Positions 31,939-43,550 are shown, counted from the stretch's first letter. The stretch: DNA of 64,000 nucleotides from Heterodera schachtii (GCA_023374025.1 SIJG01000050.1:511719-575718), one strand, 5' to 3'. Notes: a model not told the origin generated them from the letters alone. A program made the numbers and translations.

Positions 31939-32542
31939 GCGATCGTAATACGTCTGAATCCGATGACTTTGTTGGGCAACGGATTTTGCGGAATTGGCGA
32001 TGGATTTCCATCGGAATTGACAATTTGCATTTGCTTGGTCCCATTTTCACCAATTTTGTGGCAAATTCCCATTTCGCCCAATTTCCATTTGCGTGTTTTG
32101 AAGTGTTCATCCACTCGGAGGTCAAAGCGACAGTTGATCAGTGCAATTTCGAAGCCAAGCTGAGAAGGCGCAAGGAAATCGAACACCAAAAGCCAACAAT
32201 CGCTGCAGATAAAGCTGAAAAAATAAATAATTTTATGTAATTTTTTGTATAATTTTTTACATTTCTTTATTGTGAGGGCGTCGTCGTTTTTTGACATGGC
32301 CAAAAAAGAACCAAAGAATGGTGGCACAAACGACCAACAGAAGAAGAAACACGGCAGACAAACTGAAATGAATTTGGGAAAATGAATGAAATGAATAGAA
32401 AGGAAGGATGGGAAAAGCATCAAAGCGAAGGAATCCAAAGGGAAATTTAGCTTTTTTAAAAACTTTTTTGAGGCCGACAAAGCTAAACTTTCAACAATTA
32501 ATTTTGAAAATAATAAACGTACAGAATTTCTGCTGAAGACAT
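31939..32542 (-). CDS. 3'-truncated subfamily B gene with membrane anchor (B5)
   Basis: Minus-strand exons: 32523-32542 (MSSAEI plus two bases), 32261-32362 and 31939-32214. Exon 2 codes LSAVFLLLLVVCATILWFFF and GHVKKRRRPHNKE. Exon 3 is FICSDCWLLVFDFLAPSQLG with NCRFDLRVDEHFKTRKWKLG. The donor of exon 3 is present (GTAAAA), but the next exon is replaced by the inverse of B4 exon 4, so no acceptor or 3' half exists. If intron 3 is retained the frame ends at 31935. A TATA box (minus strand) is at 32624-32630. It is tail to tail with B4. Confidence 0.6.
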
Positions 32543-32981
32543 TTGCGGCAAAAAAATGACCGGGAAATATAGGAAGAATGAATGAGAGAATGGAATGATG
32601 AGGGAAAGAAGAAACAAGGGCATTTTTATACGAAAATTTATGCACAGAATTTTTCCCTTTTTTCACACTGACCACTCTCGGCTCACATTTATCCGTTCAA
32701 ATAAGCAATAAACGTTAAAATTTAATAAGCACAAATCATAGTTCTTCTGATTTAAAAAGTAATTTATTTTTTGTACGAAAACGTCCCGGCCGACTGCGTT
32801 TCGGCGGTGCTGTAACATTTCGACAGTGGCTGATTTCGACAGTGGACCCGACATTTGAGGATATACACAATTTCAAAAAAAATAAATGAAATTAAATCAT
32901 TATAAAAAAGAGAAAAGGCCTTTCCCAAGGGCCAACGGGTGCATGTATCAAAAAGCATTAAGGACAACCGAATAATTTAAA
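32543..32981. other. Upstream region of B5
   Basis: Minus-strand family promoter (TATAAAAATGCCC read on that strand, 32619-32630), then AT-rich DNA. No gene recognised. Confidence 0.35.
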
Positions 32982-33327
32982 TAGGGTTCGAGCCCCGTGG
33001 GCGGGGGTGGCTTTTCACGGGGGCGGGGGATTGCGGGGGTCAGAGTCGCGGGGGCGGGGACGGGGGTGACCAAATGACTCGCCCCCGGGGACGGGGGCGG
33101 GGGTTTGCGTTTAATTAGCTCCAAAAAATTTCACACAAATTAATTTTTTTTTTGAATGATGTGTTTGGCTCCACATTCCTTTATTCGATATATCGCCTCG
33201 ATTTAATTCTTTTTGGTATATTGCACCGATATTCTCTAAAAATGACCAAATTTAGGGATTACAAATATGCCAAAAATAGTCAATTTTTATGAACAAATCT
33301 TACAAATAAGAACAAAGGGTAGCCCTG
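32982..33327. mobile_element. Remains of one or two MITEs (GGGGGCGGGG words)
   Basis: A left terminus TAGGGTTCGAGCCCCG (32982) is followed by CGGGGGCGGGGACGGGGGTG words to about 33105. No matching right end follows; instead a right terminus of the CAGGGTTACCCTTT type occurs at 33314-33327, with TTACAAATAAGAACAAAGGG inside it. Confidence 0.45.
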
Positions 33328-33362
33328 CTTTATCCCCCCCTTTTTTCCAAAAAAAATAAAAT

Positions 33363-33737
33363 TTTTAAAAGTACTTAAAAATAGGTCTTAGGGGGTTTTC
33401 GGGGTCGCTGGTCACGAATCCGACACCCATTTCGACCAATTCCGAACCCCGGACGCGAATTCGAACAAAAAGTTGAAAATTCAAATTTTTCGAATTTTGA
33501 GTTTTGGTCGAACAAGGTCTAAATACATTAAATGAAGTTTAAAAGTCATCAGTGCTTCGATAAAAGATTGTTTAAACCATTTTTAGTCTAAAAAGTCGAA
33601 ATTCGAAAATTTTGAATTTTTGACTTTTTGTTCGAATTCGGGTCCGGGGTTCGGAATTGCTCGAAATGGGTGTCGGATTCGTGATCAGCGATCCCGAAAA
33701 CCCCCTAAGACCTATTTTTAAGTATTTTTAAAAATGT
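33363..33737. repeat. Fold-back inverted repeat at start of the duplicated unit
   Basis: Two arms of about 130 bases: CTTAGGGGGTTTTCGGGGTC, CACGAATCCGACACCCATTT and GACGCGAATTCGAACAAAAA at the left are mirrored at the right (ending GGGTTTTCGGGATCGCTG read on minus), with a ~90-base loop. No coding. The duplicated unit that includes the OSBP-like gene begins inside the left arm. Confidence 0.75.
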
Positions 33738-34227
33738 TATTTTTTTTTTTGAAAAAGGGGGGGATAAAGTATACTATTACCGCCGGATTCGTGATCAGTG
33801 ACCCCGAAAACCCTTGGAAATATGTTTTCACGGCTTTCGAAAACAAAAAAATTTTTCGAAAAATGTTCGAATTCGGGTTCAGAGTCCGGAATTCGCCAAA
33901 AAAGAGGCCAGATTCGTATTCAGCGCCTCAAAATACCCCAAGGAACGTGTTAATAGAATTTTCAGAAAAGTTAAAAAGAATTTTTTTCGGGACCAGTAAA
34001 AGACATGATTGCCTTAGTTTATTCATATATGTAGGAAATGTACAATAGTGAGTCGCAATAACATACAAAATACACAGAGAGGCAACTCAGGGCCAAGTGA
34101 TATATGCATATACAATTATACATGGAGGCAACTTGGGCCAAATGATTTACAAACATCCTCTTTTAATACATCAGGCAGCACAGTTCGTTCTTCGGAGGTG
34201 TGCACGAATCGCCATCCCATTCGTTCC

Positions 34228-35867
34228 TCATTCCTGCGCGTCGCAGTATCTCCAGGCGTCGGTCGGCGTACCAGTCCCAACGCGTTGAAAATGGCGCGGC
34301 CTCCACTGGGGTCTCCGTTGTTCTTTGCGTCGCCTGTCCTCGTCCCGCTGGTGTTGCTCGATGAAGCGCTTGACTGAAAAACAAGGGGAAAACTAATTAA
34401 TTCATAATTCCAAATTCCTCCCTCCCCTCCCACCTTGGTTCGCCATTTTTGTGTCGTTGAAGTACAGAGCAGCGGTGAGATGACGCCACAATTTTCGGCT
34501 TTCGTTGTTCTTCTGGTCCAGCACCTTGACACATTCCTGTGGAAATTAGAAATTGGTGCATTGAAATTCATTTTTATTTGGGCATTTTCTCACCTTTGTC
34601 ACGTCGCACTTCGCCCGCACATTTGTAAAGGGTTGGAAGGCTCCGCGGGCAGTTCGCTTCATGACAATTTCGCCTCGCCAGTCGCCTTTCAGTTGCATCA
34701 CCGCCACCTCCCTGTGGTAGACTTGGCCCTGAATTTGGTGCGCACTTCCGAAGAACAAGGGCCGCGCATGGAACTCGATTTTGGCACTGTATCCGGTTTG
34801 CAAGCAGCTGAGTTCAACCTGTGTGGAAAAATTGTTTGCTGAAAAAGCAAAATTGAGCAAAATGGACCCACTTTTCCAGCGAGTTCAAACCACGGCTTTC
34901 CGAAGACGTTGCGCGCGAAGGCATCTGGGAAGGTGGCCATGTACGTCTCATTGTGCTGAAAATGGTGAACAAACGATTAAAACCATAAAACAATTGGCAC
35001 AAAAAATTCCAAAACTCACGTTTTGGAGTCGAACAGTCGCCCGGCCGATGTTGCGGACGCCCACCGATGTAAGCCCAGCGATGTGTGACTCGGTGTAAAT
35101 GTGCGATGTGCAGGTCACGCCGGATTCCGGATGTTCGACGTAAAAGGCGGAGATGGGCGGATGATGGCTGACTTGCTCGCCGATGAACGTCATCTGAAAC
35201 GTGGGAACAAATGTTAGATTTCTCAATGAGTGACGAGGCTATCACTCAAACTGGACCTGGTTGGTTGCTGAGCCCGGGAACGGTCCACCGGCGGTTCGGC
35301 TTGCGGACAACGGCACGCCAGGCAGGGTCCAACGGCAACGGAACACTTCGCCCAGGATCGGATTGTACGGCTTCTTCGCGTCGTCGGTTTTGCGTGCAGG
35401 GTAGAAGGAGTTCAAGTAGTATTTGAGGACGGCAAGGAATCTGAAAAATTGTTGATTCAAAAGCGTTGTTGTCAACCAATCGGGAATAAACACCGCTTCT
35501 CCGCCGTATTCTCGTAGGCGCCGGCGATCAGTTCATCCGGATGAGCTGAAATGAGGTAAGATTGAACTTGGAAAAATTTAAAAAAGCTGTGTTCACCGAA
35601 GAAGTCGGCGTACATTTCGAGGAGAGAGCGTCGTTCCAGCACGAAGGTGGGCAGCGCCAAATTCTGCAGAGTCTGACCGGTGCCGAGCTGAAAAGAGAAT
35701 TTCTATTAAAACAATTCATCGAACAACGCGTCGTCTACCTGGCCCACTAAATGTCTGAACACGCCGGCCTGCTCGCTGTTCCAGTTGTCCCGTTCGTCCG
35801 AGTTGTTGTAGATGTAGTCGTAGTCGGTTCCGTTGGTGTCGTAGTTGCCCCAATCTGGCGCTTGCAT
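34228..35867 (-). CDS. Oxysterol-binding-protein-related protein, copy 1
   Basis: Nine coding exons, identical in layout to copy 3 (see 49698-51330). 395 aa with no PH domain, FFAT motif or ankyrin repeats; it is essentially the lipid-binding ORD alone. Visible family marks: LGTGQTLQNLALPTFVLERR (ligand-binding start), KKPYNPILGEVFRC and the OSBP fingerprint EQVSHHPPISAFY. The closest named type by motif is the ORP9/10/11 group (inference). ORPs exchange sterol or phosphatidylserine for PI4P at membrane contacts; the paired HH of the fingerprint binds PI4P. The promoter is shared head to head with A8 (start codons 288 bases apart). GC content is higher than in the neighbouring genes. Confidence 0.85.
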
Positions 35868-36155
35868 TTTGAAATCCGCTGCCGCTAAAAATTGAAGGGG
35901 AAAGGAAATCATTAGAATTGATTTGAAGACTATGAACAAAAACAACTAAAAAAAAAGAAGAAAAATTTTAAGAAAAGAAATTGTGGAGGTGGAGAAGAGA
36001 AACCAACACTTTTATACAGAAAATCCGACTGAACTCAGTGTTTCTCTATTAACAGAGACAAAAAAATAGTACGCCAAAATGGGAGATGTATTTTTCTCTG
36101 CACTCTCTTTTTATTGACACATTTATTTACCGTCATTGAATTTCTCCGTTCCAAC
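35868..36155. promoter_or_regulatory. Divergent promoter between OSBP-like copy 1 and A8
   Basis: A 288-base gap between opposite start codons. The minus-strand TATA box TATAAAA is at 36010-36016, followed by GTGTTGGTTTCTCTTCTCC. Towards A8, a 28-base piece of family exon 3 (CCGTCATTGAATTTCTCCGT...) sits directly before the A8 ATG. Confidence 0.5.
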
Positions 36156-37376
36156 ATGAACAGACGGTAAGGAAATTTCTTAAATAAAATAACAATTTTC
36201 ATTTACCCATTTTTTTTCCATGTTTCAGTTGGCTTTGTAGCGATGTTTTGATGGACATTTTCCCATCTTTTGAACGTGTTGAACTTGGTCTGAAAATGGC
36301 ATTGCTTTCCGACCGTTTTGATGTTTTGGTGGACACGCATTTTAATGGAAAAATGGAATTGACAATTTGGAAAGCAATCACAATTATCAAGTATACAGCA
36401 AGACCAAAAGCGAAGCTTTGTGCCGGTTGGAATGCTGTGGAGTTTCCATTGCCGGACCGTCCGCTGGCGCTTTAAGAACCTTCGGATTGAGTAAATGCGT
36501 CATTTTCTGTGTGTATTAGAAAGTTTTCTGTATGTTGTTACTTGTTTAGATACATTGACCATTCCGTCATTGCATTTCTCCGTTCCAACAAGCACATTTG
36601 GGACAGAATGGGCATCAGATTGGAGTTGTCTACTGCAAATGTTCAGCCAATTTGGGATGTTTTTATCAGCCAAATTTGGCCCATTTTTGCGACAAACATC
36701 CGCCATTCGAGATTTGCCGGTCATATCCATTTGGACAATTTGCGCCATGACATTTCACCGACAATTCTCACCGATCTTGATCATCTGAATGCAATCGATT
36801 CTGGTCTTCTGTTGCCCGATCCAATTTGTGATGATGGACCAAATGCAACTGCTGGTCAAGCGTTGTCCAAATGGCTGCATACTCCGAGCAAAGACGGGCA
36901 ACTTAAGGAATTGCGGTGTAATGGTTATTTGGGTTCACCGGATCTCGAATGGATCAACAACTTCAAAGAGGTGTGACCGCCGTATTTCGTTAAATTGTTT
37001 TTGTTTTACCAATTTTGTTTAGGCATTTCTCCGTGCCATCACTTCGTCCTCCTACATTATTCAACTTATTTTTCATACGATACCAAAGCCAAATGAACCA
37101 TTTGAATTGGTGAATAAACGGACCAATGAGAAGTTGATACTGTGGAAAAACTCCGAGCATAATTGGCTGTTGAAACGGTGTCCTATTGGGGAGACGGCGA
37201 CGGACCAATGGAAAGACGAAAATTGGGAGAACAATTTGAACAATGTCAAATTTGAATTGTGGCGTGACAATCATAGCATTGGGTGAGCACAAAAATAGTT
37301 CATCCAATTCAAATGACACTAAATTTTAGGCCATTGTCGCCACCAGCGGAAGAAAAAGAAGAAGCGGATGAAAGCA
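36156..37376 (+). pseudogene. Subfamily A pseudogene (A8), copy of A9
   Basis: Same exon plan as A9, but exon 2 lacks 11 bases at 36465/36466 (CCGCTG joined to GCGCTTTAAG), which shifts the frame so that the core is followed by PLAL and a stop. The tail exon is cut by the duplication junction at about 37377. The remaining exons (YIDHSVIAFLRSNKHIWD, KWLHTPSKDGQLKEL, NKRTNEKLILWKNSEHNWLL) equal A9 apart from T for I at one site. Confidence 0.8.
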
Positions 37377-37378
37377 AG

Positions 37379-37700
37379 TTTTCGGGGTCGCTGATCACGA
37401 ATCCGACACCCATTTCGACCAATTCCGAACCCCGGACGCGAATTCGAACAAAAAGTTGAAAATTCAAATTTTTCGAATTTTGAGTTTTGGTCGAACAAGG
37501 TCTAAATACATTAAATGAAGTTTAAAAGTCATCAGTGCTTCGATAAAAGATTGTTTAAACCATTTTTAGCCTATTTTGTTCGAATTCGGGTCCGGGGTTC
37601 GGAATTGCTCGAAATGGGTGTCGGATTCGTGATCAGCGATCCCGAAAACCCCCTAAGACCTATTTTTAAAAATGTTTTTTTTTTTTTGAAAAAAGGGGGG
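37379..37700. repeat. Fold-back repeat at the tandem junction
   Basis: Shorter-loop version of the 33363-33737 unit. The left arm starts abruptly after GATGAAAGCAAG of the A8 tail exon; the right arm ends with CCGAAAACCCCCTAAGACC. Confidence 0.7.
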
Positions 37701-38165
37701 GATAAAGTATACTATTACCGCCGGATTCGTGATCAGTGACCCCGAAAACCCTTGGAAATATGTTTTCACGGCTTTCGAAAACAAAAAAATTTTTCGAAAA
37801 ATGTTCGAATTCGGGTTCAGAGTCCGGAATTCGCCAAAAAAGAGGCCAGATTCGTATTCAGCGCCTCAAAATACCCCAAGGAACGTGTTAATAGAATTTT
37901 CAGAAAAGTTAAAAAGAATTTTTTTCGGGACCAGTAAAAGACATGATTGCCTTAGTTTATTCATATATGTAGGAAATGTACAATAGTGAGTCGCAATAAC
38001 ATACAAAATACACAGAGAGGCAACTCAGGGCCAAGTGATATATGCATATACAATTATACATGGAGGCAACTTGGGCCAAATGATTTACAAACATCCTCTT
38101 TTAATACATCAGGCAGCACAGTTCGTTCTTCGGAGGTGTGCACGAATCGCCATCCCATTCGTTCC

Positions 38166-39805
38166 TCATTCCTGCGCGTCGCAGTATCTCCAGGCGTCGG
38201 TCGGCGTACCAGTCCCAACGCGTTGAAAATGGCGCGGCCTCCACTGGGGTCTCCGTTGTTCTTTGCGTCGCCTGTCCTCGTCCCGCTGGTGTTGCTCGAT
38301 GAAGCGCTTGACTGAAAAACAAGGGGAAAACTAATTAATTCATAATTCCAAATTCCTCCCTCCCCTCCCACCTTGGTTCGCCATTTTTGTGTCGTTGAAG
38401 TACAGAGCAGCGGTGAGATGACGCCACAATTTTCGGCTTTCGTTGTTCTTCTGGTCCAGCACCTTGACACATTCCTGTGGAAATTAGAAATTGGTGCATT
38501 GAAATTCATTTTTATTTGGGCATTTTCTCACCTTTGTCACGTCGCACTTCGCCCGCACATTTGTAAAGGGTTGGAAGGCTCCGCGGGCAGTTCGCTTCAT
38601 GACAATTTCGCCTCGCCAGTCGCCTTTCAGTTGCATCACCGCCACCTCCCTGTGGTAGACTTGGCCCTGAATTTGGTGCGCACTTCCGAAGAACAAGGGC
38701 CGCGCATGGAACTCGATTTTGGCACTGTATCCGGTTTGCAAGCAGCTGAGTTCAACCTGTGTGGAAAAATTGTTTGCTGAAAAAGCAAAATTGAGCAAAA
38801 TGGACCCACTTTTCCAGCGAGTTCAAACCACGGCTTTCCGAAGACGTTGCGCGCGAAGGCATCTGGGAAGGTGGCCATGTACGTCTCATTGTGCTGAAAA
38901 TGGTGAACAAACGATTAAAACCATAAAACAATTGGCACAAAAAATTCCAAAACTCACGTTTTGGAGTCGAACAGTCGCCCGGCCGATGTTGCGGACGCCC
39001 ACCGATGTAAGCCCAGCGATGTGTGACTCGGTGTAAATGTGCGATGTGCAGGTCACGCCGGATTCCGGATGTTCGACGTAAAAGGCGGAGATGGGCGGAT
39101 GATGGCTGACTTGCTCGCCGATGAACGTCATCTGAAACGTGGGAACAAATGTTAGATTTCTCAATGAGTGACGAGGCTATAACTCAAACTGGACCTGGTT
39201 GGTTGCTGAGCCCGGGAACGGTCCACCGGCGGTTCGGCTTGCGGACAACGGCACGCCAGGCAGGGTCCAACGGCAACGGAACACTTCGCCCAGGATCGGA
39301 TTGTACGGCTTCTTCGCGTCGTCGGTTTTGCGTGCAGGGTAGAAGGAGTTCAAGTAGTATTTGAGGACGGCAAGGAATCTGAAAAATTGTTGATTCAAAA
39401 GCGTTGTTGTCAACCAATCGGGAATAAACACCGCTTCTCCGCCGTATTCTCGTAGGCGCCGGCGATCAGTTCATCCGGATGAGCTGAAATGAGGTAAGAT
39501 TGAACTTGGAAAAATTTAAAAAAGCTGTGTTCACCGAAGAAGTCGGCGTACATTTCGAGGAGAGAGCGTCGTTCCAGCACGAAGGTGGGCAGCGCCAAAT
39601 TCTGCAGAGTCTGACCGGTGCCGAGCTGAAAAGAGAATTTCTATTAAAACAATTCATCGAACAACGCGTCGTCTACCTGGCCCACTAAATGTCTGAACAC
39701 GCCGGCCTGCTCGCTGTTCCAGTTGTCCCGTTCGTCCGAGTTGTTGTAGATGTAGTCGTAGTCGGTTCCGTTGGTGTCGTAGTTGCCCCAATCTGGCGCT
39801 TGCAT
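38166..39805 (-). CDS. Oxysterol-binding-protein-related protein, copy 2
   Basis: Same nine-exon gene as at 34228-35867 and 49698-51330, and all coding segments read here give the same protein. Exon layout (minus): ATG at 39805-39803, stop TGA at 38168-38166. Only intronic differences were noticed (for example ATAACTC for ATCACTC near 39180). Fingerprint EQVSHHPPISAFY and KKPYNPILGE present. It pairs head to head with A9. Three apparently intact copies make dosage change or very recent duplication likely. Confidence 0.85.
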
Positions 39806-40092
39806 TTTGAAATCCGCTGCCGCTAAAAATTGAAGGGGAAAGGAAATCATTAGAATTGATTTGAAGACTATGAACAAAAACAACTAAAAAAAAGAAGAAA
39901 AATTTTAAGAAAAGAAATTGTGGAGGTGGAGAAGAGAAACCAACACTTTTATACAGAAAATCCGACTGAACTCAGTGTTTCTCTATTAACAGAGACAAAA
40001 AAATAGTACGCCAAAATGGGAGATGTATTTTTCTCTGCACTCTCTTTTTATTGACACATTTATTTACCGTCATTGAATTTCTCCGTTCCAAC
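39806..40092. promoter_or_regulatory. Divergent promoter, copy 2
   Basis: The TATA box for the OSBP-like gene is at 39947-39953 (minus strand). The rest equals 35868-36155, including the exon 3 fragment before the A9 start codon. Confidence 0.5.
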
Positions 40093-41336
40093 ATGAACAG
40101 ACGGTAAGGAAATTTCTTAAATAAAATAACAATTTTCATTTACCCATTTTTTTTCCATGTTTCAGTTGGCTTTGTAGCGATGTTTTGATGGACATTTTCC
40201 CATCTTTTGAACGTGTTGAACTTGGTCTGAAAATGGCATTGCTTTCCGACCGTTTTGATGTTTTGGTGGACACGCATTTTAATGGAAAAATGGAATTGAC
40301 AATTTGGAAAGCAATCACAATTATCAAGTATACAGCAAGACCAAAAGCGAAGCTTTGTGCCGGTTGGAATGCTGTGGAGTTTCCATTGCCGGACCGTCCG
40401 CTGCCCATCAAAATGCGCTTTAAGAACCTTCGGATTGAGTAAATGCGTCATTTTCTGTGTGTATTAGAAAGTTTTCTGTATGTTGTTACTTGTTTAGATA
40501 CATTGACCATTCCGTCATTGCATTTCTCCGTTCCAACAAGCACATTTGGGACAGAATGGGCATCAGATTGGAGTTGTCTACTGCAAATGTTCAGCCAATT
40601 TGGGATGTTTTTATCAGCCAAATTTGGCCCATTTTTGCGATAAACATCCGCCATTCGAGATTTGCCGGTCATATCCATTTGGACAATTTGCGCCATGACA
40701 TTTCACCGACAATTCTCACCGATCTTGATCATCTGAATGCAATCGATTCTGGTCTTCTGTTGCCCGATCCAATTTGTGATGATGGACCAAATGCAACTGC
40801 TGGTCAAGCGTTGTCCAAATGGCTGCATACTCCGAGCAAAGACGGGCAACTTAAGGAATTGCGGTGTAATGGTTATTTGGGTTCACCGGATCTCGAATGG
40901 ATCAACAACTTCAAAGAGGTGTGACCGCCGTATTTCGTTAAATTGTTTTTGTTTTACCAAATTTTGTTTAGGCATTTCTCCGTGCCATCACTTCGTCCTC
41001 CTACATTATTCAACTTATTTTTCATACGATACCAAAGCCAAATGAACCATTTGAATTGGTGAATAAACGGACCAATGAGAAGTTGATACTGTGGAAAAAC
41101 TCCGAGCATAATTGGCTGTTGAAACGGTGTCCTATTGGGGAGACGGCGACGGACCAATGGAAAGACGAAAATTGGGAGAACAATTTGAACAATGTCAAAT
41201 TTGAATTGTGGCGTGACAATCATAGCATTGGGTGAGCACAAAAATAGTTCATCCAATTCAAATGACACTAAATTTTAGGCCATTGTCGCCACCAGCGGAA
41301 GAAAAAGAAGAAGCGGATGAAAGCAATCAAAATTAA
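40093..41336 (+). CDS. F-box-like protein, subfamily A (A9)
   Basis: Exons: 40093-40103, 40166-40438, 40498-40918, 40972-41231 and 41279-41336; 341 codons (340 aa). It starts [18 protein letters not shown]; the core goes on [20 protein letters not shown]. Exon 3 is YIDHSVIAFLRSNKHIWD with KWLHTPSKDGQLKEL. Exon 4 is AFLRAITSSSYIIQLIFH, then NKRTNEKLILWKN and KRCPIGETATDQW. The tail is [18 protein letters not shown]. All splice sites are canonical. It is the only one of the three copies (A8, A9, A10) without a visible lesion. Confidence 0.75.
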
Positions 41337-41904
41337 TTATATTTGAGAAATGGTCGACCAATTGGAATTTGATTTGATGCTTTCGTTTATCTCAGAATTT
41401 TCTCTCTCTTTCATTTGTTGGTTCTTTCGTTCGAATTTTACTATTGTTACCCCATTTCCACCCGAAATTGACACATAAAATTTTTTTGTGTGTCGCGCTT
41501 TTTATATATAAAAAAAACTTGGGAACAGGGGCCAGCACCGGATTTTGGTTAATAAATTTTACTCTTAGAAGACATAAAATGCACTGATTGTGAGAATAGA
41601 GAAACTAATAAAATTAGGGGCGAATATCCAAAATAGGGATTCCTAGGGTTGGATAAGGGCGATAAAACGAAGAATTTCCGAACAAAAAAAATGTGTTTTT
41701 CGTGCATTTATCATCGAGTTAAAGCCGCAGAAAAAAATAAGTAAAAACCTAAGAATCCTCGCCCTAATACCTAATAAAAAACTTTGGATAAAATTCATTT
41801 TAATTGCGCCGCCCATTAAAAAAGAAAAGAAAAAACTTTCTTCCGCCGACCATTGCTTAATTTCTTCTGCAACAATTGGTGAAAATCAACAATTAGGACG
41901 GCGA
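41337..41904. other. A9 3' region and decayed MITE
   Basis: 3' UTR, then the block also found at 5780-6300 (AGGGGCGAATATCCAAAATAGGG; AATCCTCGCCCTA). No gene is seen. Confidence 0.35.
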
Positions 41905-42177
41905 ACTGTTCGCGTGGCCAAAAAAGTGAAACGAACTTTGATGAAAATGTCAGCCAAATTTGGCATTTTTCATCCATTAAACAATCGGAGTTTCCGCCCA
42001 TTTCAATTGGGTGTGCAACGATATGTTTGGGTGGACATTTGCCCATTTTTTGGCCGTGCTAAAATCGGCATCAAAATGGCACTGATTTCTCCGCGTTTCG
42101 CTTTAATGACCTTCGAATTGAGTAATTTAGAACTCAAAAGCACCTCTTTTCAGGTGCAGGGGTTGGTCTTTTCTTAA
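41905..42177 (+). pseudogene. Subfamily C relic (C2)
   Basis: Open frame with basic RVAKKVKRTLMKMSAKFG, then VWVDICPFFGRAKIGIKMAL and ISPRFALMTFELSNLELKS. It lacks every other family exon. Between the basic part and the core, CATTTCAATTGGG looks like a former acceptor, so the open frame may run through an old intron. Inverted partner at 47328-47600. Confidence 0.5.
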
Positions 42178-42721
42178 TGCATTTCGTCCATTTCACTGTT
42201 TTAGTGCCATAAAATTGTTTTCGAATTTTTGGGGTCACTCTAATCATGAAAACTGACACCAATTTCGACCAATTCCGATTTTAAAATTCAAAATCAAAAT
42301 TGTGGATTTTTGTTTGAAAGACTGCTAATACTCGGAAAACATAAATATGTTTTAACGACTTTTAGAAAAGAAAACATCATAATTTATTTTCACCGGGACA
42401 CCAATTCTCCAGTATCACCAAAATATGGGTGAAATCTACATCAGCTTTTTTTTTAAAGTCAGGAAATTTCATGTCAGTTTTATCATTAGCCATTTTTTAT
42501 CAACGATTATTCAAAATGATTATTTCAATGTACATACACATAAAATACAAGGAAATGGACGCATTTACGGCAAGCAGGCAAAGGTCAAATACAATACAAA
42601 ATTAGCTTACTAACTATATATAATACAATATTGTTGGAATGGCACAGTGCCAGCCAGCATCATTTGGGTCACATAATTGCATTAATTAACCATCAATTAA
42701 TTAATTAATTCATTTCTGCTG
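42178..42721. other. Spacer in left palindrome arm
   Basis: 42230-42290 has a fold-back family fragment (ACTGACACCAATTTCGACC). The sequence TAATTTATTTTCACCGGG (42380) is the empty site corresponding to the MITE insertion at 46470 in the other arm. The rest is subfamily B 3' region. No gene is seen. Confidence 0.5.
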
Positions 42722-43323
42722 CTATTGTTGCTCACCACTTGACCCGGGAGAAGCGGCGTCGAGAAGACTGAAAAATAAAAAGATTTAAATTGCATTCTAA
42801 GCACATTCATTCAATTTTCGTGGGTCCAATGGCATTTTATGAGTCCAACAAATTAACCAATCGTTTATTTTTAGTGCCATATATCTCTGTCCTTTTCAAA
42901 GGTGCTGGCTGGGGGACGTTAGCCAAAAAACAATTAAAAACTTCGTTAACTACCAAAAAAGGTTAATGGCCTGAGAATCCCAAAAAACCATACTTTTTCG
43001 AGCATTTATGATCATAACTTTTATTGATCAATTTAAAATTGTTTTGTTCACCCCTCGTCGAATCCGCCGTCTCTAATCCAAATGCTAAGCCGTCTCGGTC
43101 GAGCAGCACACGATTCTGTCCACTCATTTTTCCAATTTTCCCAAACCCATCCAATTGGTGGACAACGGAGGAGCTCAATATTATCGAGGTCATATTGCTC
43201 CAGTGCCAATTGCTCCCCAGTCACTTCGTTGATCAGAAAGAATGGCACAACGGAGCCAATCAAAGTGGACGAAAGCGTCAAGTTAATGTGGAAAGTCACT
43301 GGCGAAGAAGCATTAGAAAATGC
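42722..43323 (-). pseudogene. Subfamily B relic, last two exons (B8)
   Basis: Minus strand: C-terminal exon 43052-43323 (AFSNASSPVTFHINLTLSS, INEVTGEQLALEQYD, LRCPPIGWVWENW, RDGGFDEG) and tail exon 42722-42767 (LLDAASPGSSGEQQ). Both have proper splice sites, but the arm ends at 43447 before any middle exon, so it lacks the 5' half. The same exons in the right arm (45519-46120) follow a broken but longer gene. Confidence 0.7.
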
Positions 43324-43474
43324 CTAAAATGGGACAAAAATATACAAAAAAAAAAAACCAATGAAATAGGGTGACAAAATCACCGGTAAGGGGCTAACTC
43401 CGTCTCACAATCAACAAAATTCACTAACAAATAAGTTATAATTCTTTCATAAATTGAAATTGCATTTAATTTAG

Positions 43475-43550
43475 GCCGATGTCTCCGCCAGCAGATCAAA
43501 GCGACGAAAAAGTGTTCTCGACTCCCGGGCCCAGTGATCAGAAGGCCTAA
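43475..43550 (+). pseudogene. Hybrid tail exon (A-like start, B-like end)
   Basis: After TTTAG the frame reads PMSPPADQSDEKVFSTPGPS and DQKA before TAA at 43548. PxSPPADQS is typical of subfamily A tails and STPGPSDQ of subfamily B tails. No upstream exon is in phase next to it. Confidence 0.45.

Larger units (their letters stand above)
33398..37376. repeat. Segmental duplication, direct copy 1 (OSBP-like + A8)
   Basis: It matches 37379-41345 base for base over most of its length at an offset of 3937-3948. Differences seen: ~40 bases more in the fold-back loop, an 11-base deletion in A8 exon 2, and a few single bases. It ends inside the tail exon of A8, where sequence jumps into the fold-back arm that opens copy 2. 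Confidence 0.85.
37610..43447. repeat. Left arm of large palindrome
   Basis: Collinear inverse of 45397-51897. Paired coordinates sum to 88842-88844 near the centre and about 89496-89507 further out; the step of ~660 is the MITE insertion in the right arm. Contents: OSBP-like copy 2, A9, subfamily C relic, subfamily B tail exons. Confidence 0.85.

Noticed and set aside
34116..35245. Many open frames opposite the OSBP-like genes
   Set aside because: They are antisense or run through introns; only the nine-exon chain gives a conserved protein.
43082..43327. Plus-strand open frame LGRAAHDSVHSFFQFSQ
   Set aside because: It is antisense to the conserved subfamily B C-terminal exon at 43052-43323.
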